NCBI RefSeq assembly: GCF_014199915.1
Contig: NZ_JACHOO010000004.1
Span: 228,024 to 292,023 of the forward strand
Origin: Prosthecomicrobium pneumaticum
Lineage (GTDB): Bacteria; Pseudomonadota; Alphaproteobacteria; Rhizobiales; Kaistiaceae
Length of the DNA stretch: 64,000 nt
Direction of reading: 5' to 3'
The notes beneath the pieces were generated by a model. The model searched no databases, was not told where the DNA came from, and saw nothing but the letters and a program-made list of their open reading frames with translations. Position numbers and translations under genes: made by a program. This document shows positions 19,706 through 27,887 of the stretch, piece by piece (position 1 is the first letter of the stretch; each line of letters opens with the position of its first letter).

Positions 19706-19827
19706 GTTATCCGGATTAAGTCATTGAGTTGCCTTAATCGCCGCCCGCACGGCCGTTGGCGGGCCTCGCGGTGGCCGAAATTTCGGTGGTAATTCATAGA
19801 CTTAAGACTAGATCGCCGGGGTTGCCG

Positions 19828-20009
19828 GAGTCGTCCGGGGATTCCCCGCGAGTCAAGCCCTCGAAGCAGATTCTTTTTTGCTCGCTATCCTTCGATTCGC
19901 CCCTGCCCGATCGCGTCGGCGAATCGAAAGAGGAGCAAGGGTTTATCGAGTCGGGCGGCGCGCTGCCGCCTTTCTGTTCCGTCTTCGTTCGTGGCGCGGG
20001 CGGCGAATC
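19828..20009. promoter_or_regulatory. Cluster of eight GANTC (CcrM) sites
   Basis: GANTC occurs at 19828, 19840, 19850, 19869, 19894, 19921, 19948 and 20005. In DNA this GC-rich one would expect fewer than one per 180 bases. GANTC is the target of the cell-cycle DNA methyltransferase CcrM in Alphaproteobacteria, and methylation state controls dnaA transcription in Caulobacter. The cluster lies upstream of rhodanese-dnaA. Confidence 0.7.
19891..19928. repeat. 11-bp perfect inverted repeat, extended hairpin
   Basis: TTCGATTCGCC (19891-19901) and GGCGAATCGAA (19918-19928) pair perfectly. An outer TTGCTC/GAGCAA pair (about 19879 and 19933) lengthens the hairpin. Each inner arm contains a GANTC site. 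Confidence 0.6.
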
Positions 20010-20305
20010 CGGGCTTGCAGGCGTTGCGGCGCGCGGAGGCGGCGTGTAGTTTCCTGTGCATAGCGTTGGGCGGTGAAGTCACCGCCACCTATGAGGGAGG
20101 CGCGGATCGGCATCGGGAGCTTCGGCGAGGTCGGCTTTGGTTGTCAAAACGAGTTTGCGAGTTCCTATGCTTGTTGTTTGTTTTTCCGCGCGTGTTCCGT
20201 TGGGTAGTTCCGTGCGCCCTTAGTATAGGGCGGTCCCCAAATCCAAAGAGTTCAAGAAGATGTGGAAGCGCTTGGCCGTGAAGGTCGGGTGCCGACGGAG
20301 AACGC

Positions 20306-20755
20306 ATGTCTGAAGGGTCTGATCGGGCCGGCTTTGCCGGCAACGTTTCGGTCGAACACGCTTTCGATCGGCTGAGCGCGGAAGCGGCGGCGACGCTGAT
20401 CGACGTGCGGACGCGCGCCGAATGGTCCTATGTCGGCGTTCCCGACCTGACGGTGCTCGGCAAGGAGCCGGTGCTCGTCGAATGGCAGAGCTGGCCGACC
20501 GGCGCGGTCGCCGCGGATTTCGTCGGAACGCTCGAGGCGGCGCTCGCCGCCCGGGGCGTCGCGAAGGGCGCGCCGCTCTATTTTATCTGCCGGTCCGGTG
20601 CCCGCAGCCATGCCGCCGCGCTCGCCATGGCGGCGGCGGGCCATGGACCCTGCTTCAACGTGGCGGATGGATTCGAGGGGCCGCTCGACGGCGCGCGGCA
20701 TCGGGGAGCGAGCGGGGGATGGAAGGCGGCGGGGCTGCCCTGGGTTCAGACCTGA
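20306..20755 (+). CDS. Rhodanese-like domain protein
   Basis: The 149-residue single-domain rhodanese has the sequence LIDVRTRAEWSYVGVPDL near the N-terminus and the active-site loop FICRSGARSH with the persulfide-forming Cys near residue 98. The CRSGxR loop is typical of sulfurtransferases. It ends 12 bases before the dnaA start and is probably co-transcribed with it. A sulfur-transfer role in the cytosol is likely, but the acceptor is unknown. Confidence 0.85.
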   Translation: MSEGSDRAGFAGNVSVEHAFDRLSAEAAATLIDVRTRAEWSYVGVPDLTVLGKEPVLVEWQSWPTGAVAADFVGTLEAALAARGVAKGAPLYFICRSGARSHAAALAMAAAGHGPCFNVADGFEGPLDGARHRGASGGWKAAGLPWVQT

Positions 20756-20767
20756 GGAGCGGCGCAG

Positions 20768-22300
20768 ATGCGGGAACAGGCGGAACGTCGGGTGCGGCGC
20801 CCGGCGGAAACTTCCACGGCGGTTGAAGAGGTCGAAGGCATGGACGGATCGGACGCGAGCGGACGAACGGGCGTTGAGGCGTGGGCGCGCGTGAAGCAGA
20901 GGCTGCGGACCGAGCTGGGCGAAGATGTCTTCCAGAGCTGGTTCGCACGGGTCGAGTTCGTGGCGACGGACGGGCTCTCGGTCGAGCTTTCGGTTCCGAC
21001 CCGGTTCCTCAAATCCTGGATCGTCAGCCATTATCAGGACAAGCTGATCGCGCTCTGGCAGACGGAGATCGCCTCGATCCGGCGGGTCGAGATCGCGATG
21101 CGCAGCGCCGTGCGGCTGCGGCCGCAGGCTGTGCCGGCGGCGGAGGAGCGAGCGGTGGAGGCACCGGCCGCTCCCCGAGCCGCGGCTCCGGCGGTGGCGC
21201 CCGCGGCTGCGGCGCCGCAGCCGCTGCGTCCGGTCGAGGCGGAGAGCGCCCATGGCGGCTCGCCGGTCGATCCGCGCTTCACCTTCGAGACCTTCTGCGA
21301 GGGGGCGGCGAACCGGGTCGCCTTCGCGGCGGCGAAGGCCGTCGCCGAGACGCCGGCCGGCCGCGCGACGCCCTATAACCCGCTCTACATCCATGCCGGG
21401 GTCGGGCGCGGCAAGACGCATCTCCTGCACGCCGTCACCCAGGCGGCGCGCCGGATCGACCCGGCCCGCCGCGTCGTCTATCTGACGGCGGAGCACTTCA
21501 TGGTGCGCTTCGTCGCGGCCCTGAAGACGCAGTCGACCCTCGCCTTCAAGGAGGGGCTGCGCGACATCGACCTGCTCCTGATCGACGACCTGCAGTTTCT
21601 TCAGGGCAAGTCGGTGCAGCAGGAGTTCTGCCATACGCTGAACGCCCTGATCGACGGAGCGCGGCAGGTGGTCGTGGCCGCCGACCGGCCGGCTGCGGAG
21701 CTCGAGACGCTCGACGAGCGGGTCCGCTCGCGGCTGCGCGGCGGCGTCGCCTTCGAGATCGCCACCCCCGATCTCGAATTGCGCCAGCACATCGTGCTGG
21801 GGCGGTACGAGGCCGCCCTTCGGCAGCATCCCGGGCTCGATATCCCGCCGATGGTGCTCGACTACGTCGCCCGCACGGTGGTCTCGAACGGCCGCGATCT
21901 CGAGGGGGCGCTCAACCGTCTCGTCGCGCAGTGGCAATATACCGACCAGCCGGTGACGCTCGCCTCCGCCGAGATTTCGCTGCGCGATCTCGTCGGCGTG
22001 CGCGAGGCGAAGCGGGTCCGCATCGAGGACATCCAGAAGGCGGTGTCGCGGCACTACAACGTGTCGAAGGCCGACCTCCTGTCGAGCCGGCGGACACGGA
22101 CGATCGTGCGGCCGCGCCAGATCGCGATGTATCTCTCGAAGATGCTGACGCCGCGCTCATTGCCCGAGATCGGCCGGCGCTTCGGCGGACGGGATCACAC
22201 CACCGTGCTGCACGCGGTGCGGAAAGTGGAAGAGCTGATGGCCGCGGACGCCACGCTCGCCGACGAGATCGAGCTGATCAAGCGGCTGATCGACGAGTAG
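20768..22300 (+). CDS. dnaA: Chromosomal replication initiator DnaA
   Basis: The 510-residue protein shows all four DnaA domains. Domain I runs about 36-105 (AWARVKQRLRTELGEDVFQS), followed by an Ala/Pro-rich linker. Domain III is the AAA+ core with Walker A GVGRGKT at 211-217 and Walker B LLLIDDLQF. Domain IV carries the DNA-binding signature GGRDHTTVLHAV near residue 475. It unwinds the origin and is also a transcription factor. The ATG at 20768 has GAGGAG upstream. A second in-frame ATG at 20840 (MDGSDASGR) would also give a full domain I, so the first 24 residues are uncertain. Confidence 0.95.
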   Translation: MREQAERRVRRPAETSTAVEEVEGMDGSDASGRTGVEAWARVKQRLRTELGEDVFQSWFARVEFVATDGLSVELSVPTRFLKSWIVSHYQDKLIALWQTEIASIRRVEIAMRSAVRLRPQAVPAAEERAVEAPAAPRAAAPAVAPAAAAPQPLRPVEAESAHGGSPVDPRFTFETFCEGAANRVAFAAAKAVAETPAGRATPYNPLYIHAGVGRGKTHLLHAVTQAARRIDPARRVVYLTAEHFMVRFVAALKTQSTLAFKEGLRDIDLLLIDDLQFLQGKSVQQEFCHTLNALIDGARQVVVAADRPAAELETLDERVRSRLRGGVAFEIATPDLELRQHIVLGRYEAALRQHPGLDIPPMVLDYVARTVVSNGRDLEGALNRLVAQWQYTDQPVTLASAEISLRDLVGVREAKRVRIEDIQKAVSRHYNVSKADLLSSRRTRTIVRPRQIAMYLSKMLTPRSLPEIGRRFGGRDHTTVLHAVRKVEELMAADATLADEIELIKRLIDE

Positions 22301-22311
22301 GCATGCGAGAA

Positions 22312-22333
22312 GGCCCGGCGGGACGGCCGGGCC
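22312..22333 (+). terminator. Hairpin after dnaA
   Basis: GGCCCGGC (22312-22319) pairs with GCCGGGCC (22326-22333), followed by TCTTC rather than a full T-run. It lies between the convergent dnaA and transglutaminase genes. Confidence 0.6.
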
Positions 22334-22382
22334 TCTTCGGTGGTGAAACAAGGGTGCCGCCGGCTTGCGCGCCGGCCTGCCG

Positions 22383-23219
22383 TCAGGCGGCGCGCGCGTG
22401 CGCAGCCGGCTTGTCGGGCTCTTCCTCGGTGATCACCTTGAAGCCGACGAGTTGGGCCGCGCCGAAGGCGTGGGTGAGCGGCACGTCGGTCGCGTCGCGG
22501 CCACGGGCGATCACGACACGGCCGATGCGGCGCTTGTTGTGCCGGGCGTCGAAGGTATACCAGCGGCCGCCTATATAGGCCTCGAACCAGGCCGAGAAAT
22601 CCATCGGCGCCGGATCGCGCGGAATGCCGATGTCGCCGAGATAACCGTTCACATAGCGCGCCGGGATGTTCATCGCCCGGCAGAGCGTGATGGCGAGGTG
22701 GGCGAAGTCGCGGCAGACGCCGCGCCGCTCCTCGAAGGCCTCGAGCGCCGTGCGGGTCGAGCGGGCGTGCCGATAGCCGAATTCGATGTGGTTGTGGACG
22801 TATTCGACGATCGCCTGCACGCGGCTCCAGTCGGCCGGCAGATGGCCGAACTGCGCCCAGGCGAAATCGCTCAGCCGGTCCGTCTCGCAATAGCGGCTGC
22901 CGAGCAGATAGACGAGGGTCTCGGGCGGCAGATCCTCGACGGCATGGAGCGCGGCATAGGGCGCCGCCTCGTCCGGCGCGCCGCTGTCCTCGATCAGCGC
23001 GTCGCTGAAGAGCCGGGTGCGGCCGGCCGGCAGAACCGTGCGGGCGACCCGGTTGCCGAAGCCGTCTATATAGGTGCTGAGGGGAACCGCCGGATCCGAC
23101 CGCAGGAGGTCGGGCACGACGAGATCCTGCATACGCGAGGGATGGACATTGAGCATCAACAGCATGGGCGTCGGCAGCGGGCAGTCGAAGGCGATCTCGA
23201 ATCCGAGTCTGATGCGCAT
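22383..23219 (-). CDS. Transglutaminase-like family protein
   Basis: The 278-residue protein has an N-terminal beta-rich region (about 1-130) and a transglutaminase-like cysteine-protease core. GVCRDFAHLAI holds the nucleophile near residue 168, and FDARHNKRRIGRV holds the conserved Asp. The usual HAW motif reads DFSAWFEAY, so Ser stands where the catalytic His is expected; I believe this subfamily often shows that. Function is unknown; relatives are thought to be peptidases or amidases. Upstream on its strand, at 23278-23303, a GGAAC-N17-CATT sequence resembles a weak EcfG promoter. Confidence 0.8.
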   Translation of the reverse strand: MRIRLGFEIAFDCPLPTPMLLMLNVHPSRMQDLVVPDLLRSDPAVPLSTYIDGFGNRVARTVLPAGRTRLFSDALIEDSGAPDEAAPYAALHAVEDLPPETLVYLLGSRYCETDRLSDFAWAQFGHLPADWSRVQAIVEYVHNHIEFGYRHARSTRTALEAFEERRGVCRDFAHLAITLCRAMNIPARYVNGYLGDIGIPRDPAPMDFSAWFEAYIGGRWYTFDARHNKRRIGRVVIARGRDATDVPLTHAFGAAQLVGFKVITEEEPDKPAAHARAA

Positions 23220-23321
23220 CGCGGGCTTCCTGGCTGGTTTGGCCGCAGCGTCGCGCGCGGGCCATCTTTGCCGACACAATGTCCGGATGGCCGGCTTCGT
23301 TCCGGAGCGGAAGGAATGCCG

Positions 23322-24089
23322 ATGAGCGAGGACGGTACCGTGCTGTCGCCCGACGAGGTCGCGCGCTATGCGCGCCACCTCGTCCTGCCGGAGGTCGGCG
23401 GGCCGGGGCAGCGGAAGCTGAAGGCGGCTCGCGTGCTCGTCGTCGGGGCGGGCGGGCTCGGCGCGCCGCTGATCGCCTATCTCGCCGCGGCGGGGGTGGG
23501 CACGATCGGCATCGTCGACGAGGATACGGTCGCGCTGTCGAACCTGCAGCGGCAGATCATTCATGGCACCGGCGATCTCGGCCGGAGGAAGGTCGACAGC
23601 GCCGCGGACGCGGTCGCTGCCCTCAATCCGCATGTCGCGGTCGAGCGCCATGCCATGCGGCTCGACATCGATAATGCCGAGCACCTCCTCTCCGCCTATG
23701 ATGTCATCGCCGACGGCTCGGACAATTTCGCCACCCGCTTTCTCGTCGCCGATGTCGCCGAGCGGCTCGAAAAGCCGCTCGTTACGGCGGCTGTCGGGCG
23801 GTTCGACGGCTCGCTGACCACGCTGCGGCCGTTCGAGCGGGACGAGGAGGGGGTTCTGCAGCCGAGCTATCGCTGCCTGTTCCCCGAGCCACCGCCGGAA
23901 GGCCTCGTGCCGGCCTGCGCGGAGGCGGGCATTCTCGGCGCGCTGACCGGCGTGCTCGGCACGCTGCAGGCGCTCGAGGTGCTGAAGGCGATCCTCGGCA
24001 TCGGCGAGCCGCTGGTCGGGCGGCTGCTGCTCGTCGACGCGCTCTCCTTCCGCTTCGAGACGATCCGCTATCGCCGGCGCCGGCCGTGA
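23322..24089 (+). CDS. moeB: MoeB/ThiF family adenylyltransferase
   Basis: The 255-residue E1-like protein has the nucleotide loop VVGAGGLGAPLIAYLA, the NLQRQIIHGT motif and DGSDNFATRFLV. It should adenylate the C-terminal Gly-Gly of a MoaD- or ThiS-like carrier for molybdopterin or thiamine synthesis. The classical zinc Cys pairs are incomplete: only SYRCLFP and PACAEAG remain, and the C-terminal CxxC is absent. I prefer the ATG at 23322, which has GGAAGGA six bases upstream; the ATG at 23316 sits on the ribosome-binding site. Confidence 0.85.
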   Translation: MSEDGTVLSPDEVARYARHLVLPEVGGPGQRKLKAARVLVVGAGGLGAPLIAYLAAAGVGTIGIVDEDTVALSNLQRQIIHGTGDLGRRKVDSAADAVAALNPHVAVERHAMRLDIDNAEHLLSAYDVIADGSDNFATRFLVADVAERLEKPLVTAAVGRFDGSLTTLRPFERDEEGVLQPSYRCLFPEPPPEGLVPACAEAGILGALTGVLGTLQALEVLKAILGIGEPLVGRLLLVDALSFRFETIRYRRRRP

Positions 24090-24093
24090 GCCG

Positions 24094-24282
24094 CTAGCGG
24101 CCGCGGCGGCGCGGCCGGTCGGTGCGGTCGCCGCGCAAAGGACCGGTGAGAAGGAAATCGGCGAGGATCGCCGACAGGGACGGCCGGGCATCGCGGCGGC
24201 GGGCGAGCAGCGCGTCGTCGCCGTCCGGCCCGTCGAAATGCTGGTCGTAGCGGTTGCGGAAGAGATAGCTGGCCGGGATCAT
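24094..24282 (-). CDS. Small conserved-looking hypothetical protein
   Basis: The 62-residue protein starts MIPASYLFRNRYDQHF and ends in an Arg-rich tail. I do not recognise a family with certainty. The gene is believable because AGGAGG stands five bases before the ATG and codon use follows the local high-GC3 pattern. It converges on moeB four bases away. It is divergent from the lacI gene across three LacI-type operators, so it may be co-regulated. Confidence 0.6.
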   Translation of the reverse strand: MIPASYLFRNRYDQHFDGPDGDDALLARRRDARPSLSAILADFLLTGPLRGDRTDRPRRRGR

Positions 24283-24311
24283 GGGAGCCTCCTGTCGGCC
24301 GGGATGGTGAT

Positions 24312-24395
24312 ATGAATCGATTCATTGAATCGCTTCAATATGCCATCTAATGCATCGTGCCGATGGCGTCAAGAGGTTGATTGAACCGATCCAAT
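24312..24395. promoter_or_regulatory. Three LacI-type operators
   Basis: The sites are ATGAATCGATTCAT (24312-24325, perfect palindrome), ATTGAATCGCTTCAAT (24324-24339) and ATTGAACCGATCCAAT (24380-24395). All share the central-CG half-site architecture of LacI/GalR operators. They lie between the divergent 62-residue gene and lacI and are the likely autoregulatory sites. Confidence 0.72.
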
Positions 24396-24483
24396 CCGTC
24401 GACTATCTAATTTTTTCGAGAGCGATTAGGATGCCTCCGACGCGGCAGGGGGCCGGCAGACGGGGGCGAAACCGGGAGAGCGG

Positions 24484-25536
24484 ATGAGGACGGTAAGGCT
24501 GGCCGATGTCGCCAAGGCTGCGGGGGTCTCGCAGGGAACCGCCTCGAACGTCTTCAATCGTCCCGATCTCGTCCGCGACGAGGTGCGCCAGCGGGTCGTC
24601 GCGACCGCGCAGGCGCTCGGCTATGCCGGACCGGACCCGAAGGGCCGGCTGTTGCGTGCCGGCAAGGTCAATGCGATCGGCGTCGCGACGGCCGAGCCGC
24701 TGTCCTATTTCTTCGACGATCCGTTCGCCCGCGTCCTGATGACGGCGATCAGCGCCGCCTGCGACGCGCGCGGCGCGGGCATCTCCCTCGTTTCCGCGAT
24801 GAGCGACGAGCGGCTCGCCTGGAACATCCAGAGCGCGGTGGTCGACGGCTTCGTGCTCCTCTGCATCGAGGGTGGCACAAGGCTCGTCGAACTGACGCGC
24901 GAGCGGCGCCTGCCCTTCGTCGCGCTCGAACTCGGCAGCAATGACGAGACCGTGGCGGGCATCGGCATCGACGATTTCGGCGGCGCGCGGGCGGCGGCCG
25001 TCCATCTCTGCGAACTCGGCCATCGCCGCTTCGGTGTGCTCGGCATCCAGTTCGTCGACGACCATGTCGGGCCGGTGACGCCGGACCGGGTCGAGACGGC
25101 GATCTATTCGACCGGCCGCGACCGCTGGCAGGGCTATCGTGCCGGGCTCGCGCCCTATGGCGTCGACGCCGGCGCGATCCCGATCTTCGAGACCGAGAAC
25201 GAGCCGAAGAGCGTTCGTGAGGGGCTCGATTATCTGTTCTCGCGGCCGGAACGGCCGACCGCCATCCTCGCCATGTCGGACCGGGTCGCGCTGTGCGCGC
25301 TCGAATGGTTCGCCGAGAGGGGGATCGCCGTGCCGGGCGAGGTCTCGATCGTCGGCTTCGACGGCGTGCCGGAGGCGGCGCGCGCGACGCCGCCGCTCAC
25401 CACGGTCGAGCAGCCGATCGCGGAGATCGGCCGCCGTGCGGTGGAGATGATCCTCGACGGCGCGCTGCCCGAAGGGCGCGAGCGCCTGCCGGTTCGCCTC
25501 GTCGTGCGCGGCTCGACCGGGCCGCCCCCGGCCTGA
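24484..25536 (+). CDS. LacI family transcriptional regulator
   Basis: The 350-residue regulator has an N-terminal LacI helix-turn-helix (LADVAKAAGVSQGTASNVFN, residues 6-25), a hinge near 55 and a periplasmic-binding-protein-like effector domain. The C-terminal part retains the typical GFDGVPEAARATPPLTTVEQP. No sugar operon follows directly; the next gene is convergent. Its targets are therefore probably distant, apart from its own promoter with three operators. Confidence 0.88.
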   Translation: MRTVRLADVAKAAGVSQGTASNVFNRPDLVRDEVRQRVVATAQALGYAGPDPKGRLLRAGKVNAIGVATAEPLSYFFDDPFARVLMTAISAACDARGAGISLVSAMSDERLAWNIQSAVVDGFVLLCIEGGTRLVELTRERRLPFVALELGSNDETVAGIGIDDFGGARAAAVHLCELGHRRFGVLGIQFVDDHVGPVTPDRVETAIYSTGRDRWQGYRAGLAPYGVDAGAIPIFETENEPKSVREGLDYLFSRPERPTAILAMSDRVALCALEWFAERGIAVPGEVSIVGFDGVPEAARATPPLTTVEQPIAEIGRRAVEMILDGALPEGRERLPVRLVVRGSTGPPPA

Positions 25537-25542
25537 CGCGGC

Positions 25543-26538
25543 TCAGAGCATCGAGGGCAGCACGCGGTCGGGCGGCTTGTGGCCGTCGATCAGCATGCGG
25601 ATGTTGATGATCACCTTCTCGCCCATCGCGATCCGGCTTTCGATCGTCGCCGAGCCCATGTGCGGCAGGAGCACGACGCGACCCTGCTGTGCGAGGCGGA
25701 CGAGTTTCGGATCGGGGACCGGCTCGTGCTCGAAGACGTCGAGCCCGGCGCCGGCGATCTCGCCGCTCTCGAGCAGCCGGATCAGCGCCGCCTCGTCGAT
25801 CACCCCGCCGCGCGCCGTGTTGACGATATAGGCGTCGGGCCGCATCAGCTTCAGCCGCCGTGCCGAGAGGAGATGATAGGTCGCCGGCGTGTGCGGGCAG
25901 TTGACCGAGATGACGTCCATGCGGGCGAGCATCTGATCGAGGCTCTCCCAATAGGTCGCCTCGAGCGCGTCCTCGGTCTCGGCCGGGACGCGGCGGCGGT
26001 TGTGATAATGGATCGACATGCCGAAGGCGCGCGCCCGGACCGCCACGGCGCGGCCGATCCGGCCCATGCCGACGATGCCGAGCCGCTTGCCGGCGAGCCG
26101 GCGGCCGAGCATCCAGGTCGGCGACCAGCCGTCCCAGGCATGCCCCTCGACGAGATGGCGGGCGCCCTCGACGAGCCGTCGCGGCACGGCGAGAATCAGC
26201 GCCATCGTCATGTCGGCCGTATCCTCGGTCAGCACGCCGGGGGTGTTGGTCACCGTGATGCCGGCCTCGCTCGCCGCTTTCACGTCGATGTGATCGACGC
26301 CGTTCGAGAAGGTGGCGATCAGCTTCAATTGGCCGCGCCCCGCCTCGATCACGGCGGCGTCGATTCGATCGGTGACGGTCGGGACGAGGATATCGGCGGT
26401 GCGCGCCGCTTCAACGAGCGCAGCAGGGCTCATCGGCCGGTCGTCGAGGTTGAGACGGGTATCGAAGAGCTCCCGCATCCGCGTCTCGACCGTCTCGGGC
26501 AGCTTGCGGGTGACGACGACGACCGGCTTCTTCTTCAT
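25543..26538 (-). CDS. D-2-hydroxyacid dehydrogenase (glyoxylate/hydroxypyruvate reductase type)
   Basis: The 331-residue enzyme has the NAD-binding GMGRIGRAVA motif near residue 155. The catalytic triad segments are NTARGGVIDE (Arg), GAGLDVFEHEP (Glu) and LLPHMGSAT (His). It resembles GyaR-type D-glycerate dehydrogenases, which reduce glyoxylate or hydroxypyruvate. That would fit the glycerate kinase elsewhere in the window, but the link is only inferred. It is convergent with lacI, seven bases apart. Confidence 0.85.
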   Translation of the reverse strand: MKKKPVVVVTRKLPETVETRMRELFDTRLNLDDRPMSPAALVEAARTADILVPTVTDRIDAAVIEAGRGQLKLIATFSNGVDHIDVKAASEAGITVTNTPGVLTEDTADMTMALILAVPRRLVEGARHLVEGHAWDGWSPTWMLGRRLAGKRLGIVGMGRIGRAVAVRARAFGMSIHYHNRRRVPAETEDALEATYWESLDQMLARMDVISVNCPHTPATYHLLSARRLKLMRPDAYIVNTARGGVIDEAALIRLLESGEIAGAGLDVFEHEPVPDPKLVRLAQQGRVVLLPHMGSATIESRIAMGEKVIINIRMLIDGHKPPDRVLPSML

Positions 26539-26694
26539 CGGCTGCCGCCCTTCGTAAATCCGTCCTTAACCACGCGCCCCAAGACTCCGCGATGCGACCG
26601 GGCCGCTCGTCTCTAGCAGATGGCCCGGCGAACCAAAAGGCGAGGCGGGACGGCGGCCCGCGCGCTCGAGGGCATTGGCGAAGGGCGATCGACC

Positions 26695-27249
26695 ATGCGG
26701 ACACGGCATTCGAGGCATTTGCGGGGCCTCGCGGCACTCCTTCTCATTTCCTGCGTCGTCGCGGCTCCCACCGCGCCGGCGACCGCGCAGGGCGCTGCGG
26801 CGGCCGGCATCCGCACGGGGCCGAGCGGCCTGCCGCTGCCGCGCTTCGTCTCGCTGAAGGCGAGCCGGGTCAATGTCCGCGTCGGCCCGGGCGAGGATTA
26901 CGACATCGCCTGGGTGTTCACCCGGCCCGGACTGCCGGTCGAGATCGTCCAGGAATTCGACAACTGGCGCCGCATCCGCGATTCGGACGGCGCCGAGGGC
27001 TGGGTCTTCCACAGCCTCCTGAGCGGCCGGCGCACCGCGGTGGTCGCCCCCTGGGAGGCGAAGCAGCCGATCCCGATGCGCGCCGCACCCGATGCCACGG
27101 CCGAGATCACCTATTACCTCGAGCCGAAAGTCGTCGGCGCCGTAACCCAGTGCGACAAGGGCTGGTGCCGGCTGAGCGACAAGCGCTTCCGCGGCTGGAT
27201 GGAGCAGCAGCGTCTGTGGGGCGTCTATCCGAACGAGACGGTCGACTGA
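26695..27249 (+). CDS. Exported SH3-domain protein
   Basis: The 184-residue protein has a basic N-terminus and a signal peptide (LAALLLISCVVAA, cleavage near ATAQ at 34). Two bacterial SH3-type segments follow: ASRVNVRVGPGEDYDIAWVF and a second repeat around PIPMRAAPDATAEITYYLEP. Such proteins bind or sense cell-wall material in the periplasm. The ATG at 26695 opens the signal sequence. Two cysteines (CDKGWC) may form a disulfide. Confidence 0.85.
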   Translation: MRTRHSRHLRGLAALLLISCVVAAPTAPATAQGAAAAGIRTGPSGLPLPRFVSLKASRVNVRVGPGEDYDIAWVFTRPGLPVEIVQEFDNWRRIRDSDGAEGWVFHSLLSGRRTAVVAPWEAKQPIPMRAAPDATAEITYYLEPKVVGAVTQCDKGWCRLSDKRFRGWMEQQRLWGVYPNETVD

Positions 27250-27345
27250 CCGGCCGGCCGGACGCGCCGACCGCCTGTATGCCCATCATCCTTCGCTCCG
27301 CTGCCCGCCCTGCACGGCGGCCGCCATCCGCCTTGTGTGGCGCGC

Positions 27346-27371
27346 GGAACCGGCGGGCCGCGGCCTCCGTT
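27346..27371 (+). promoter_or_regulatory. EcfG-type stress promoter
   Basis: GGAAC at 27346-27350 and CGTT at 27368-27371 are separated by 17 bases, the consensus of the alphaproteobacterial general stress sigma factor EcfG. It lies 50 bases before a 60-residue membrane-protein gene. Confidence 0.75.
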
Positions 27372-27420
27372 GAGCTCCCGAGAGGTCGCGCTCGTGAACC
27401 GGCGTCGAAGGAGATGGAAC

Positions 27421-27603
27421 ATGGCTGCTCGCCCCCGGCCGGCGCCGCTCGCGCCGCTGCAGAACGATCGCCCCGCAACCGGTCCGGCCCTTTTCGCCGG
27501 TGGCCCCGTGCCGATCCGCATCGGCTTCCTCGTCGCGCTGACGCTCGAATTGAGCCTGCTCGGCGCCGTCGTCGCCCTGGTCGGCGTCGTGGTCGGGGTC
27601 TGA
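27421..27603 (+). CDS. Small single-span membrane protein, predicted stress-induced
   Basis: The 60-residue protein has a Pro-rich cytoplasmic start and one hydrophobic segment at about 33-59 (IGFLVALTLELSLLGAVVAL). AAGGAG lies eight bases upstream of the ATG. I do not recognise a family. A consensus EcfG promoter 50 bases upstream suggests induction in the general stress response controlled by the locus at 56.6-60.5 kb. Confidence 0.65.
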   Translation: MAARPRPAPLAPLQNDRPATGPALFAGGPVPIRIGFLVALTLELSLLGAVVALVGVVVGV

Positions 27604-27887
27604 GGGTCGAGCGGATTCCGCCTCGCACGGCGAGATAGCCCGAAACGGCCGGCGACGTGCCGTGCCCGATGCAGCGCCTTCGGCATCTCGTCCATATAGC
27701 GGCGGAGCCGGCATTCGGTCTCTGCCGCCCCGTCCATCCGGACGCCTGCTCGAGACGCGCCCCCAAGGGCATCGGCAACCCTTCGCCATCGCCGTCTGAC
27801 GGCGATCATCGCCCGGCTGGACGAGTTTTCACGTCGATCGTAGTCTCCCCATGTCATAAGCTTGGTGGGGTGGCGATCATAATTAAT

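Larger units (their letters stand above)
19706..20305. other. 600-bp non-coding region before rhodanese-dnaA
   Basis: No gene is convincing here. The region is less GC-rich than its surroundings. It holds a cluster of eight GANTC sites and a long inverted repeat, annotated separately. Weak DnaA-box-like words are TTATCCGGA (about 19708) and, inverted, TGTGCATAG (20055-20063, one mismatch to TTATNCACA). I cannot show that it is the replication origin, but an upstream control region for dnaA is likely. Confidence 0.55.

Noticed and set aside
19716-19736. CtrA site TTAA-N7-TTAA near rpsT
   Set aside because: Two TTAA words are present, but their spacing is 13 rather than 7 bases.
19706-20305. 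A classical oriC with several DnaA boxes and AT-rich 13-mers
   Set aside because: Only two weak box-like words are present and no repeated AT-rich unit. The GANTC cluster is suggestive but not enough to call an origin.
20260-20313. Short frame MWKRLAVKV... before the rhodanese gene
   Set aside because: It has 17 codons, no ribosome-binding site, and it overlaps the rhodanese start.
20252-22054. A 600-codon minus-strand frame opposite dnaA
   Set aside because: DnaA is unmistakable on the plus strand. The antisense frame is a GC-bias artefact.
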